Both the position numbers and the translations under genes were made by a program. A stretch of 25,371 bases of DNA. Source: an uncultured Lachnospiraceae bacterium (lineage in GTDB: Bacteria > Bacillota > Clostridia > Lachnospirales > Lachnospiraceae). Position 1 is the first letter of the stretch. Every line of letters starts with the position of its first letter. The notes under the pieces are model-generated. The model saw only the letters and a program-made list of their open reading frames with translations. It did not search any database and was not told the DNA's origin. The stretch lies in NCBI GenBank assembly GCA_910579325.1, contig CAJTTU010000027.1, forward strand, positions 15,816 through 41,186. The letters are read 5' to 3'. Below, piece after piece: positions 1 to 7,255 of this stretch.

Positions 1-38
1 GTTCTTCAATAATAATTCTTTCTGAATATAATGATATA

Positions 39-47
39 TGGTATAAT
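39..47 (+). promoter_or_regulatory. Candidate extended -10 promoter for the 136-1056 gene
   Basis: A perfect TATAAT (42-47) is preceded by TG one base upstream (39-40), which makes an extended -10 element. No good -35 box lies 16-18 bases upstream. Transcription would start near 54, placing the GC-rich hairpin at 76-103 in the leader of the first gene. This is called from consensus only. Confidence 0.45.
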
Positions 48-75
48 CAATATGCTTGACATTTTAACATCCCCT

Positions 76-103
76 CCGCCCGGCCGGCGGCCATAACGGG
101 CGG
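76..103 (+). other. GC-rich stem-loop in the leader of the first gene
   Basis: CCGCCCG (76-82) is the reverse complement of CGGGCGG (97-103). A second, partly competing stem, GGCC (82-85) with GGCC (89-92), lies inside. No T-run follows, so it does not look like a terminator. It sits between the candidate promoter and the AGGAG ribosome binding site at 126-130. It stands out in an otherwise AT-rich spacer. A role in mRNA stability or regulation is possible but unproven. Confidence 0.45.
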
Positions 104-135
104 ATCACATAAACCACAACAAAAAAGGAGTCATT

Positions 136-1056
136 ATGACAAACAGCACAATCCAGTCATACTATACCGCAGGCGGCAGCGGCGTTTCCTTCGACTTTCC
201 GGAATATCCGGCGGCAGCGGGACAGAATCTGAATTTTCTCGCGATGGCACTGAAAACCAGCCGGAGCGGACGCTGCGCCGCTTTCCCTGAAACCGGCGTA
301 GCGGAAACCGCCCAGGTCCAGTCCGCCTCTCTGGAGGATATGCTTCGAGCCAAATACCCGGGGCTGATCTACCATGTGTTCGACGCCGACAGCGATTACT
401 GGCGGACGAGAAACGATTACCCCCATTATCTGATTTACCAGCAGAATGCCGACACGGACTATCTGGAAAACTGGATGCCCGACGGTCCGAATCCGGAATA
501 CTCGGCTTCGGCCGCCATTCGTGCCCTGAGCCGGATTCCCGCCGGCCAAACGGCGGTTATCATTCATCCGACGGTCCAGAAACAGATGGAGGAGGACCCG
601 GAATACGCCCGGGTGATTATGAACCGGATCGAGGCATGGTTCCGGTTTGATATACTGCGCAACGAGGCGATGATGCCCGGCATCACCGCCAGAAGTTCCC
701 GCTGTGTGGCCATCGGCGAGGATGGCAGTATCGTCAACGCCCAGTCCTTCAGCCATCCGGAAATCACCTTTTCCAAAAGCGACTCCGCGTTTGTAGACTG
801 GTGGCAGGTCCGCATAGAGCGGAACCGCTATTTCAGGGATTTGAGCGAGAAAAAGCGGAAGGAAGAGGAATGGAAGGAATACGGCCATCAGATGTACCGG
901 CAGCATTCCGACTGGATTACGGCCTCTGCCAGGGCAAAAGCAATGCTTGAGGAAATGCTGGAAAGCGACTGGCTGTCCGATGTCCTCGGAGATACGGTCG
1001 CGGATGTGCCGACCCAAAATCTGTTTGATCTGACGCGGATGCTGCTCAAGGGGTAA
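136..1056 (+). CDS. Hypothetical protein, 306 aa, possibly DUF6033-like
   Basis: The ATG at 136 follows AGGAG with a 5-base spacer, so the start is well supported. There is no signal peptide and no membrane segment, so the protein is probably cytoplasmic. Visible features are a Ser/Ala-rich N-terminus, a central part rich in aromatic and acidic residues (YHVFDADSDYW), a segment reading IHPTVQKQMEEDPEYA followed by VIMNRIEAWF, a short VAIGEDGSIV strand pair, and a charged helix near residues 235-260 (EKKRKEEEWKEY) that may form a coiled coil. The order 'P-x-QM-x-DP-x-A ... helix ... x-DG-x' recalls a Lachnospiraceae family annotated as DUF6033. I match this from memory of the layout only. Function is unknown. 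It is followed by 162 bases without a gene before the iron transporter, and no clear terminator is seen there. Confidence 0.8.
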   Translation: MTNSTIQSYYTAGGSGVSFDFPEYPAAAGQNLNFLAMALKTSRSGRCAAFPETGVAETAQVQSASLEDMLRAKYPGLIYHVFDADSDYWRTRNDYPHYLIYQQNADTDYLENWMPDGPNPEYSASAAIRALSRIPAGQTAVIIHPTVQKQMEEDPEYARVIMNRIEAWFRFDILRNEAMMPGITARSSRCVAIGEDGSIVNAQSFSHPEITFSKSDSAFVDWWQVRIERNRYFRDLSEKKRKEEEWKEYGHQMYRQHSDWITASARAKAMLEEMLESDWLSDVLGDTVADVPTQNLFDLTRMLLKG

Positions 1057-1131
1057 GCCATACGGCCTGAACAGATCTGCCCGTTAACACGGATATCACA
1101 AAAAACGCGTCGGACAGAATCACAATACCAC

Positions 1132-1150
1132 GATAATAAGAATGATTATA
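1132..1150 (+). promoter_or_regulatory. Candidate Fur box upstream of the ferrous iron transporter
   Basis: The 19 bases starting GATAAT at 1132 and ending ATTATA at 1150 agree with the classical Fur consensus GATAATGATAATCATTATC at 15 of 19 positions by eye. The site is an imperfect palindrome 69 bases before the feoAB start codon. Iron-dependent repression of feo genes by Fur-family or DtxR-family regulators is established; which regulator acts here is inference. No convincing -35/-10 pair could be assigned next to it. Confidence 0.4.
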
Positions 1151-1218
1151 CATACAGGTAAGGCAAAACTAACATGATATGAGTATCAAAAATTAATATA
1201 AAGAGGGAGACCTGCAAG

Positions 1219-3567
1219 ATGAAACTAAGTGAATTACCAGTGGGAAAAGAAGCGACCATCACCGCTGTCGGCGGGGAGGGCGCTTTACGGCAGCATTTTC
1301 TCGATATGGGCGTGATCCCCAATTCGGACATCATGCTGGTAAAATATGCGCCTCTGGGCGACCCCATGGAATTTCGAATCCACGGCTATGAACTGACGCT
1401 GCGCATCGCGGACGCGGAGAAAGTGGAGATCAGGGATGTCCGGGATTATGCCCCGGAATTATACATAGAAAATGACGCTCCGTCCGCTTCTACCCACCAC
1501 CCCGGTTTGGGCGAAGGCGGAAAATACCATCAGAAATCAGGGGAACATCCTTTGCCGGAGGGCACGGTTCTGACCTTTGCCCTGGCCGGAAACCAGAATT
1601 GCGGAAAGACAACTCTGTTTAACCAGCTGACCGGCTCCAATCAGCACGTGGGAAATTTCCCCGGCGTTACCGTGGACCGGAAAGACGGAGCCATCAGAGG
1701 ACACGGCGATACCCTGATCACGGATCTGCCCGGCATTTATTCCATGTCCCCTTATTCCAGCGAGGAGATGGTAACCCGCAGCTTCCTGCTGGACGAACAC
1801 CCGAAAGGCATTATCAATATTGTGGATGCTTCTAATATAGAGAGGAATCTCTATCTCACGCTGCAGCTGATGGAGCTGAACATCCCGATGGTGCTGGCGT
1901 TGAACATGATGGACGAGGTGCGGGGAAACGGCGGTTCTATCCATATCAATGAAATGGAACGGATGCTGGGTATCCCCGTTGTTCCCATCTCCGCAGTCAA
2001 CAACGAAGGAATCGACGAGCTGGTCAGCCATGCCCTGCATGTGGCCAAATATCAGGAGAGCCCGGGCCGGGTGGATTTCTGCAGCGGCATCAGAAACGGA
2101 GCCGTACACAGATGTCTCCATGCAATTATGCACCTGATCGAAGACCATGCCGCCCAGGCCGGGATCCCCATCCGGTTTGCCGCCAGCAAGCTGGCGGAAG
2201 GCGACGCCCAGATTCTTGACAGTCTGCATCTGGACCAGAATGAGCAGGAGGCTTTGGAACACATTATCTGCCAGATGGAAAAGGAAGGCGGGCTGGACCG
2301 GTCCGCCGCCATCGCGAATATGCGGTTCTCCTTTATCCAGGATCTGTGCCAGAGAACAGTAGTCAAGCCCAGGGAAAGCAAAGAGCATATCCGCAGCGCC
2401 AACATCGACAGAATCCTGACCGGAAAATATACGGCTATCCCCGCTTTCATCGGCATTATGGGGCTGGTTTTCTGGCTCACCTTCAACGTGATCGGCGCAT
2501 GGCTCCAGGGACTTCTGGAAACGGCGATCACATGGCTTTCCGAGGCGGCGGACGCCGCCATGTCGGCCGCCCATGTAAACAGCGCCCTTCACGCCCTGGT
2601 CATCGACGGCGTTTTCAACGGCGTGGGCAGCGTCTTAAGCTTTCTGCCCATTATCGTCACCCTGTTTTTCTTCCTGTCGCTGATGGAGGACAGCGGCTAT
2701 ATTGCCCGGGTGGCCTTCGTCATGGATAAGCTGCTTCGGAAAATCGGCCTGTCCGGCCGCAGCATCGTGCCGATGCTGATCGGCTTCGGCTGCACGGTAC
2801 CGGGCGTCATGGCCACCAGAACCCTTCCTTCCGAACGGGACAGAAAAATGACGATTTTGCTGACCCCTTTTATGAGCTGTTCCGCCAAGCTGCCCATCTA
2901 CGGATTTTTCGCGGCGGCATTTTTCCCGGGACACGGAGCGGTCATTATGATCGGCCTCTATCTGCTGGGCATCCTGTTTGGCATCCTGAGCGCATTGGTG
3001 ATGAAAGGAACCTCGTTCAAAGGCGAAGCCGTTCCTTTCGTTCTGGAACTGCCCAATTACCGGATGCCGGGCGCCAGAAACGTGGGACTGCTGCTCTGGG
3101 ACAAAGCGAAAGATTTCCTGCAGAGAGCTTTTACCATTATTTTCGTCGCCACCATCGTCATCTGGTTTTTACAGACCTTTGACTTCGGATTAAATATGGT
3201 GGAAAATTCCCATGACAGCATCCTGGCCATGGCGGCGGGACTGATCGCCCCGATTCTGAAACCGCTGGGACTGGGAGACTGGCGGATTTCCACCGCCCTG
3301 ATCAGCGGCTTTATGGCCAAAGAAAGCGTGGTTTCCACCCTGTCCATCCTGTTTGGAACCACCGAAGCCCTGCTGGCCGCCATCTCTCCTTTGTCGGCGG
3401 CCTGTCTGCTGGTATTCTGCCTTCTGTATACGCCCTGTGTGGCGGCCATTGCCTCCGTTAAGCAGGAACTGGGCGGAAAATGGGCTTTTGCGGTAGTGCT
3501 CGGCCAGTGCGCCATCGCTTACGCGGCGGCCCTTCTTGTACGGGTGATCGGCCTGGTTTTGTTATAG
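1219..3567 (+). CDS. feoB: Ferrous iron transport protein, FeoA-FeoB fusion
   Basis: This is a 782-aa inner-membrane Fe(II) uptake protein. Residues 1-75 form a FeoA domain (SH3-like, starting MKLSELPVGKEATI). Residues 76-116 are a linker containing four histidines. Residues 117-290 are the FeoB GTPase domain with G1 GNQNCGKTT (124-132), G3 DLPG (169-172), G4 NMMD (229-232) and G5 SAV (258-260). The rest is the membrane domain, including the gate-like segments GFGCTVPGVMATRT, MSCSAKLPIYGF and YTPCVAAIASVK. The G4 motif and the cysteines of the membrane core are intact, so the protein should be functional. The start has AGAGGGAGA about 9 bases upstream. FeoA and FeoB are usually separate proteins, so the fusion is notable although known in other bacteria. 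A MATE gene follows 40 bases later and may be cotranscribed. A possible Fur box lies upstream. Confidence 0.96.
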   Translation: MKLSELPVGKEATITAVGGEGALRQHFLDMGVIPNSDIMLVKYAPLGDPMEFRIHGYELTLRIADAEKVEIRDVRDYAPELYIENDAPSASTHHPGLGEGGKYHQKSGEHPLPEGTVLTFALAGNQNCGKTTLFNQLTGSNQHVGNFPGVTVDRKDGAIRGHGDTLITDLPGIYSMSPYSSEEMVTRSFLLDEHPKGIINIVDASNIERNLYLTLQLMELNIPMVLALNMMDEVRGNGGSIHINEMERMLGIPVVPISAVNNEGIDELVSHALHVAKYQESPGRVDFCSGIRNGAVHRCLHAIMHLIEDHAAQAGIPIRFAASKLAEGDAQILDSLHLDQNEQEALEHIICQMEKEGGLDRSAAIANMRFSFIQDLCQRTVVKPRESKEHIRSANIDRILTGKYTAIPAFIGIMGLVFWLTFNVIGAWLQGLLETAITWLSEAADAAMSAAHVNSALHALVIDGVFNGVGSVLSFLPIIVTLFFFLSLMEDSGYIARVAFVMDKLLRKIGLSGRSIVPMLIGFGCTVPGVMATRTLPSERDRKMTILLTPFMSCSAKLPIYGFFAAAFFPGHGAVIMIGLYLLGILFGILSALVMKGTSFKGEAVPFVLELPNYRMPGARNVGLLLWDKAKDFLQRAFTIIFVATIVIWFLQTFDFGLNMVENSHDSILAMAAGLIAPILKPLGLGDWRISTALISGFMAKESVVSTLSILFGTTEALLAAISPLSAACLLVFCLLYTPCVAAIASVKQELGGKWAFAVVLGQCAIAYAAALLVRVIGLVLL

Positions 3568-3607
3568 GGAAAATACATGACAGCAAAGGGAAAGAGGGTA
3601 TGATTTG

Positions 3608-4945
3608 ATGAACAAAGACCTGACAGAAGGCAAAGCGGAAACAGTGCTGTGGGGATTCTGCCTTCCCCTGTTCGGAAGCATTGTCTTTCAGCAGCTTTAC
3701 AATATCGCCGACTCTCTGGTAGCCGGCAAATTCATCGGCGAACAGGCGCTGGCCGCCGTGGGCAACAGCTATGAGATCACCCTGATCTTTATCGCCTTTG
3801 CCTTCGGCTGCAACATCGGCTGTTCAGTGATTGTCTCCCAGCTGTTCGGCGCGAAAGACTTCGTGCGGCTGAAAACCGCCGTGACCACGGCATACCTGTT
3901 CAGCGGAGCCCTCTGCGGGGCGCTGATGCTGGCCGGCATTCTCGGATGCGGCCCGCTGCTGCATCTGATCCGCACGCCGGAGGAAGTGTTTGCCGATTCC
4001 GGACTGTATCTGGATATCTATGTGTGGGGACTGCCCTTCGTATTTTTCTACAATATCGCAAACGGGATTTTCTCGGCGCTGGGAGATTCCAAAACGCCTT
4101 TTTATTTCCTGGCCGCCTCCTCCACCGCGAATATCGCCGTGGACATCCTGTTTGTCAAAGGATTCCATATGGGTGTGGCCGGCGTGGCCTGGGCCACGTT
4201 TCTCTGCCAGGGAGTCAGCTGCGTCCTGGCCGTTATTACCCTGTGGGTAAGGCTGAAACAGATCAGGGTAAAAGAAAAACCGGCGCTGTTCGATCCTTTT
4301 ATTCTGAAGAAAATCGTGGTGATCGCTGTTCCGAGTATCTTACAGCAAAGCTTCATTTCTGTGGGGAATATGCTGATTCAGAGCGTAATCAACGGGTTCG
4401 GCGCTTCCGTCATGGCAGGTTATTCCGCCGCCGTAAAGCTGAACAACATGGTCACTACCTCCTTCACCACGATCGGAAACGGCATCTCCAATTTCTCCGC
4501 CCAGAATCTGGGTGCCCGGAAATACAACCGGATCGGGGAGGGGTTCCGGGCCGGCTTAAAGATGGTCTGGTGCCTGTGCCTTCCGTTTTGCGCCCTCTAC
4601 TTTTTCTTCGGAAAATACCTGCTGCTTCTGTTTATGGAGCGGGATTCTGCCACGGCGTTGATGACAGGCATGCAATTCTTACGCATTCTGTCTCCCTTCT
4701 ATTTCGTGGTCGCGGCCAAGCTGGCGGCGGACGGCATTCTCCGGGGCGTCAGCGCCATGAGCCAGTTTATGGCAGCTACCTTCACCGACCTGATCCTGCG
4801 GGTGGCGCTGGCATTTCTTCTTTCCGGCCTGACCCGTTCCGCCACAGGGATCTGGTGCGCATGGCCTGTCGGATGGACCATTGCCATGGCGCTGTCGGTG
4901 TTCTTTTATCGGAAGGATATGAAAAGGCTGGCGGTTCATTTATGA
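3608..4945 (+). CDS. MATE family efflux transporter
   Basis: This is a 445-aa polytopic membrane protein of the MATE/MOP exporter superfamily. These proteins extrude drugs or metabolites in exchange for Na+ or H+. The N-terminus has the typical form TEGKAETVLWGFCLPLFGS followed by QLYNIADSLVAGKFIGEQALAAVGNS, and the second half repeats the six-helix unit (INGFGASVMAGYSAAVKLNNM, NFSAQNLGARKYNRI). The substrate cannot be read from the sequence. I use the ATG at 3608, with AGAGGG upstream at about 3593-3598; a TTG directly before it (3605) is also in frame. The spacing from feoAB is 40 bases with no terminator, so cotranscription is plausible. The last 10 bases overlap the end of rlmH on the other strand. 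Confidence 0.93.
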   Translation: MNKDLTEGKAETVLWGFCLPLFGSIVFQQLYNIADSLVAGKFIGEQALAAVGNSYEITLIFIAFAFGCNIGCSVIVSQLFGAKDFVRLKTAVTTAYLFSGALCGALMLAGILGCGPLLHLIRTPEEVFADSGLYLDIYVWGLPFVFFYNIANGIFSALGDSKTPFYFLAASSTANIAVDILFVKGFHMGVAGVAWATFLCQGVSCVLAVITLWVRLKQIRVKEKPALFDPFILKKIVVIAVPSILQQSFISVGNMLIQSVINGFGASVMAGYSAAVKLNNMVTTSFTTIGNGISNFSAQNLGARKYNRIGEGFRAGLKMVWCLCLPFCALYFFFGKYLLLLFMERDSATALMTGMQFLRILSPFYFVVAAKLAADGILRGVSAMSQFMAATFTDLILRVALAFLLSGLTRSATGIWCAWPVGWTIAMALSVFFYRKDMKRLAVHL

Positions 4946-5415
4946 TAAGGCTCCCCATTGATAATCCGATAGCACCGGTAAAGCTGTTCCAGCGCGATCA
5001 TCCGCATCAGCTGGTGAGGAAAGGTCATTGCCGAAAAGCTTAAATGAAAATCCGCCCTCTTAATCACCTCGTCAGACAGCCCCAGAGAACCGCCGACTAC
5101 CAGCATGATATGGCTGACGCCCTCCACGCCCAGCCGCGCAAGCTTCCGGGCAAACTCCGGCGAGCTCAGCTGCTTTCCCTGAATTTCCAGCGTGATCACG
5201 TATGCATCCGGTTTGATCAGGTTCAAAAGCCGCTTTCCTTCCTTTTCCCTGATCTGCCGTTCCAGGTTTTCCGAAGCCCCGTCCGGCGTTTTCTCATCGG
5301 CTACTTCCAGAATCTCCAGTTTGCAGTACCGGCTCAGCCGTTTCACATATTCTCTGATTCCGGCTTCCAGATAGCTTTCTTTGATTTTTCCCACTGTCAG
5401 AAGTGTAATCTTCAT
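4936..5415 (-). CDS. rlmH: 23S rRNA (pseudouridine-1915-N3)-methyltransferase RlmH
   Basis: This is a 159-aa SPOUT-fold methyltransferase, the usual RlmH length. It uses S-adenosylmethionine to methylate pseudouridine 1915 in helix 69 of 23S rRNA on assembled ribosomes. Diagnostic segments are the glycine-rich cofactor loop VVGGSLGLS and the conserved C-terminus MTFPHQLMRMIALEQLYRCY followed by RIINGEPYHK. The start is the ATG at 5415, because GGAG lies about 7 bases upstream; an in-frame ATG four codons earlier (5427) overlaps that GGAG and is unlikely to be used. The gene converges on the MATE gene with a 10-base overlap and diverges from the hypothetical gene at 5577 across a very AT-rich spacer. 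Confidence 0.97.
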   Translation of the reverse strand: MKITLLTVGKIKESYLEAGIREYVKRLSRYCKLEILEVADEKTPDGASENLERQIREKEGKRLLNLIKPDAYVITLEIQGKQLSSPEFARKLARLGVEGVSHIMLVVGGSLGLSDEVIKRADFHLSFSAMTFPHQLMRMIALEQLYRCYRIINGEPYHK

Positions 5416-5507
5416 TCTTGTCTCCATATATAATATAATATAATTTCTAAAATTTTGAAATAACTATAAAAATTTTATAAAAGATGCACATAACTCCTTT
5501 CTTATGA

Positions 5508-5536
5508 TTGAAAAAGATTATCATTTATACTATAAT
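5508..5536 (+). promoter_or_regulatory. Sigma-A type promoter for the 5577 gene
   Basis: TTGAAA (5508-5513) and a perfect TATAAT (5531-5536) are separated by exactly 17 bases, predicting a start of transcription near 5543. The -35 TTG is also an in-frame TTG that would extend the downstream reading frame by 23 codons. The promoter and the AAGGAAGG site at 5563-5570 show that translation really starts at 5577. Confidence 0.8.
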
Positions 5537-5576
5537 AGTTCCATTATTTTGGTTTCATTCAGAAAGGAAGGGTTCC

Positions 5577-6425
5577 ATGCCAGTATCCGCGAAATGCAAA
5601 GTAGAATATGCACGAGGAATGGACAGCTGTGAGATTTTTGATCTGCCTCCGGCTGACGGGCCCCGTACGGCGGCTCCTGCCATGGTTAACCTGATCGCGG
5701 CCGAGGCGCCGCTGGCAGAGCGGATTCTGGAATTTTTAAGCTATTCCGGAATGGATGTGCATATGGACTTTGACCAGGAAGCCGATCTGTTCTCCCTTAC
5801 TGTCCCTGAAAACCAGTATGAAAAAGGCGTAAAGCTGATGCGGGTGCTGCTGGCCAGTGAAGTGATGCATTCCATGGAGGATGAACGGCGAGACAGGCCC
5901 CTTGACACGGAACCTGTCAGGGTTCATGTAAGGGCTTCCGACAAATATACCGATACCAGCTCCTCTGCGCTTTCTTTCCTGCTGGTCGGCTCGTTTCTGA
6001 TGATGATCCTGCTGCTGACCGCCTTTGACATTATCCGTATCTCCTTTCTGGGCCAGGCCAGAACGCTGGCGGACATCGTATTGACCGCAGTCAGCATCGC
6101 TTTTCTGTGCGTCGGCTTTCTTTCCTGGCGGAAAGCACTGGAACTTGAGTCAAAAATTCAGGAGGAGGACCAGTTTAACGAATCCGTATACCAGTGGTTC
6201 CTCTCCACCTACACCGGCGACCAGATCGATCAGACCGCCGACGCCGAGATGGATCAGGATGTGGCCATGAACCCGGAGAAACAGTACACGATCATCTCCG
6301 ATGAAATCCGCTGCCTGAAACGGATGGACGTAATCCGGGAATACCTGAAACGGGAATACCAGCAGCTGGATAATGGGTATGTGGAATATCTCTGTGAGGA
6401 ACTTTATCAGAAGGTCTTCGAATAA
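5577..6425 (+). CDS. Conserved-looking hypothetical membrane protein with two TM segments
   Basis: This 282-aa protein of unknown function starts at the ATG at 5577 behind AAGGAAGG. It has three parts. A cytoplasmic-type N-terminal domain of about 120 residues contains an ERILEFLSYSGMDVHMDF segment. Two closely spaced membrane helices follow (LSFLLVGSFLMMILLLTAF and ADIVLTAVSIAFLCVGFLSW). A charged, helical C-terminal domain ends with EYLKREYQQLDNGYVEYLCE. The N-terminal domain resembles a small alpha/beta module that might bind a ligand, but I recognise no family. It stands alone behind its own promoter and is followed by the bidirectional terminator at 6516-6558. Confidence 0.85.
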   Translation: MPVSAKCKVEYARGMDSCEIFDLPPADGPRTAAPAMVNLIAAEAPLAERILEFLSYSGMDVHMDFDQEADLFSLTVPENQYEKGVKLMRVLLASEVMHSMEDERRDRPLDTEPVRVHVRASDKYTDTSSSALSFLLVGSFLMMILLLTAFDIIRISFLGQARTLADIVLTAVSIAFLCVGFLSWRKALELESKIQEEDQFNESVYQWFLSTYTGDQIDQTADAEMDQDVAMNPEKQYTIISDEIRCLKRMDVIREYLKREYQQLDNGYVEYLCEELYQKVFE

Positions 6426-6515
6426 CCGTACACAAACATCATTCCAGAACACTTGCTGTCTTTTATAAAATCATTGACAATAGTATCTGAAAACCATCAT
6501 CAAAACATACTCTAT

Positions 6516-6558
6516 AAAAAAGGCATACCCGGTCTATTCTCCCAGGTATGCCTTTTTT
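6516..6558. terminator. Bidirectional intrinsic terminator at the end of livF
   Basis: GGCATACC (6522-6529) pairs with GGTATGCC (6545-6552) around a 15-base loop. An A-run lies on the left and TTTTTT (6553-6558) on the right, so it can terminate transcription on either strand. On the minus strand the first stem arm is part of livF codons (Lys-Ala-Tyr) and the stop codon lies in the loop. It ends both the liv operon and the gene at 5577-6425. Confidence 0.85.
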
Positions 6559-7244
6559 ACGGAATCATCATTCATCAGTTCTTTGGCGTCGCCCTCCAGA
6601 ACAATATTCCCCGTTTCCAGAACATAGGCCCGGTTGGCGATGGAAAGGGCTTTCTTCGCGTTCTGCTCCACCAGAAGCACGGTGGTACCGGACGCGTTGA
6701 TTTCTTTTATGATATCAAAAATCTCGTTTACATAGATCGGCGACAATCCCATGGAAGGTTCGTCCATCAGAATAATCTTCGGATGGGACATCAGCGCCCG
6801 CCCCATAGCCAGCATCTGCTGCTCGCCGCCGGACAGGGTGCCTGCCATCTGCCCTTTTCTCTCTTTCAGACGGGGGAAACGGGTGTAAACCATTTCCAGA
6901 GAGTCCTGGATTTCCTTTTTATCCTTCCGGGTGTAAGCCCCCATCAGCAGATTGTCATATACGCTCAGTTCCGCGAAGACGCGGCGGCCCTCCGGCACAT
7001 GAGCCATGCCCATGCCCACAATCTTATAGCCGGGCGTCTTTGTGATATTTTTTCCGTCAAACTGCATGCTGCCCGCTTTTGCGGAGATCAGCCCGGTGAC
7101 TGTGTGCAGGATCGTGGTCTTTCCGGCGCCGTTCGCGCCGATCAGGGCGATAACCTCCCCCTCGTTTACCTCAAATGAGATCCCTTTTATGGCTTTGATC
7201 ACGCCATAGTACACTTCCAGATCCTTTACCTCAAGCATTGCCAT
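6534..7244 (-). CDS. livF: Branched-chain amino acid ABC transporter ATP-binding protein LivF
   Basis: This is a 236-aa ATPase, one of the two nucleotide-binding subunits of a LIV-type importer. It has Walker A GANGAGKTT (residues 36-44), the ABC signature LSGGEQQMLAMGRAL, Walker B IILMDEPSMGL and the H-loop region replaced by LLVEQNAKKAL, which is normal for LivF. It ends KKAYLGE, as this family does. The start is the ATG at 7244, 11 bases after the livG stop and preceded by GGGGGTGAG; the frame stays open upstream through livG but has no support there. It is the last gene of the liv operon. Confidence 0.95.
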   Translation of the reverse strand: MAMLEVKDLEVYYGVIKAIKGISFEVNEGEVIALIGANGAGKTTILHTVTGLISAKAGSMQFDGKNITKTPGYKIVGMGMAHVPEGRRVFAELSVYDNLLMGAYTRKDKKEIQDSLEMVYTRFPRLKERKGQMAGTLSGGEQQMLAMGRALMSHPKIILMDEPSMGLSPIYVNEIFDIIKEINASGTTVLLVEQNAKKALSIANRAYVLETGNIVLEGDAKELMNDDSVKKAYLGE

Positions 7245-7255
7245 TTTCTCACCCC

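Noticed and set aside
56..61. Perfect TTGACA near the left end
   Set aside because: No -10 box lies 16-18 bases downstream, where the DNA is GC-rich hairpin sequence.
157..1017. Long open frame (286 codons) on the minus strand opposite the first gene
   Set aside because: No ribosome site, no recognisable protein, and the plus-strand gene has a good start and promoter.
1537..2592. Minus-strand open frame of 351 codons inside feoAB
   Set aside because: It lies entirely opposite the conserved FeoB GTPase and membrane domains. It is a shadow of GC-biased third positions.
3946..5043. Plus-strand open frame of 365 codons overlapping the MATE gene and rlmH
   Set aside because: Out of frame with a clear MATE protein, Arg/Gly/Pro-rich and without family features.
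5432..5460. Possible rlmH promoter TTTCAA-17-TATATT on the minus strand
   Set aside because: Transcription would start at the ribosome site itself, leaving almost no leader, and the DNA is so AT-rich that such matches occur by chance.
5508..5510. TTG as start of the 5577 gene
   Set aside because: It is the -35 box of the promoter, and the ribosome site is just before the ATG at 5577.
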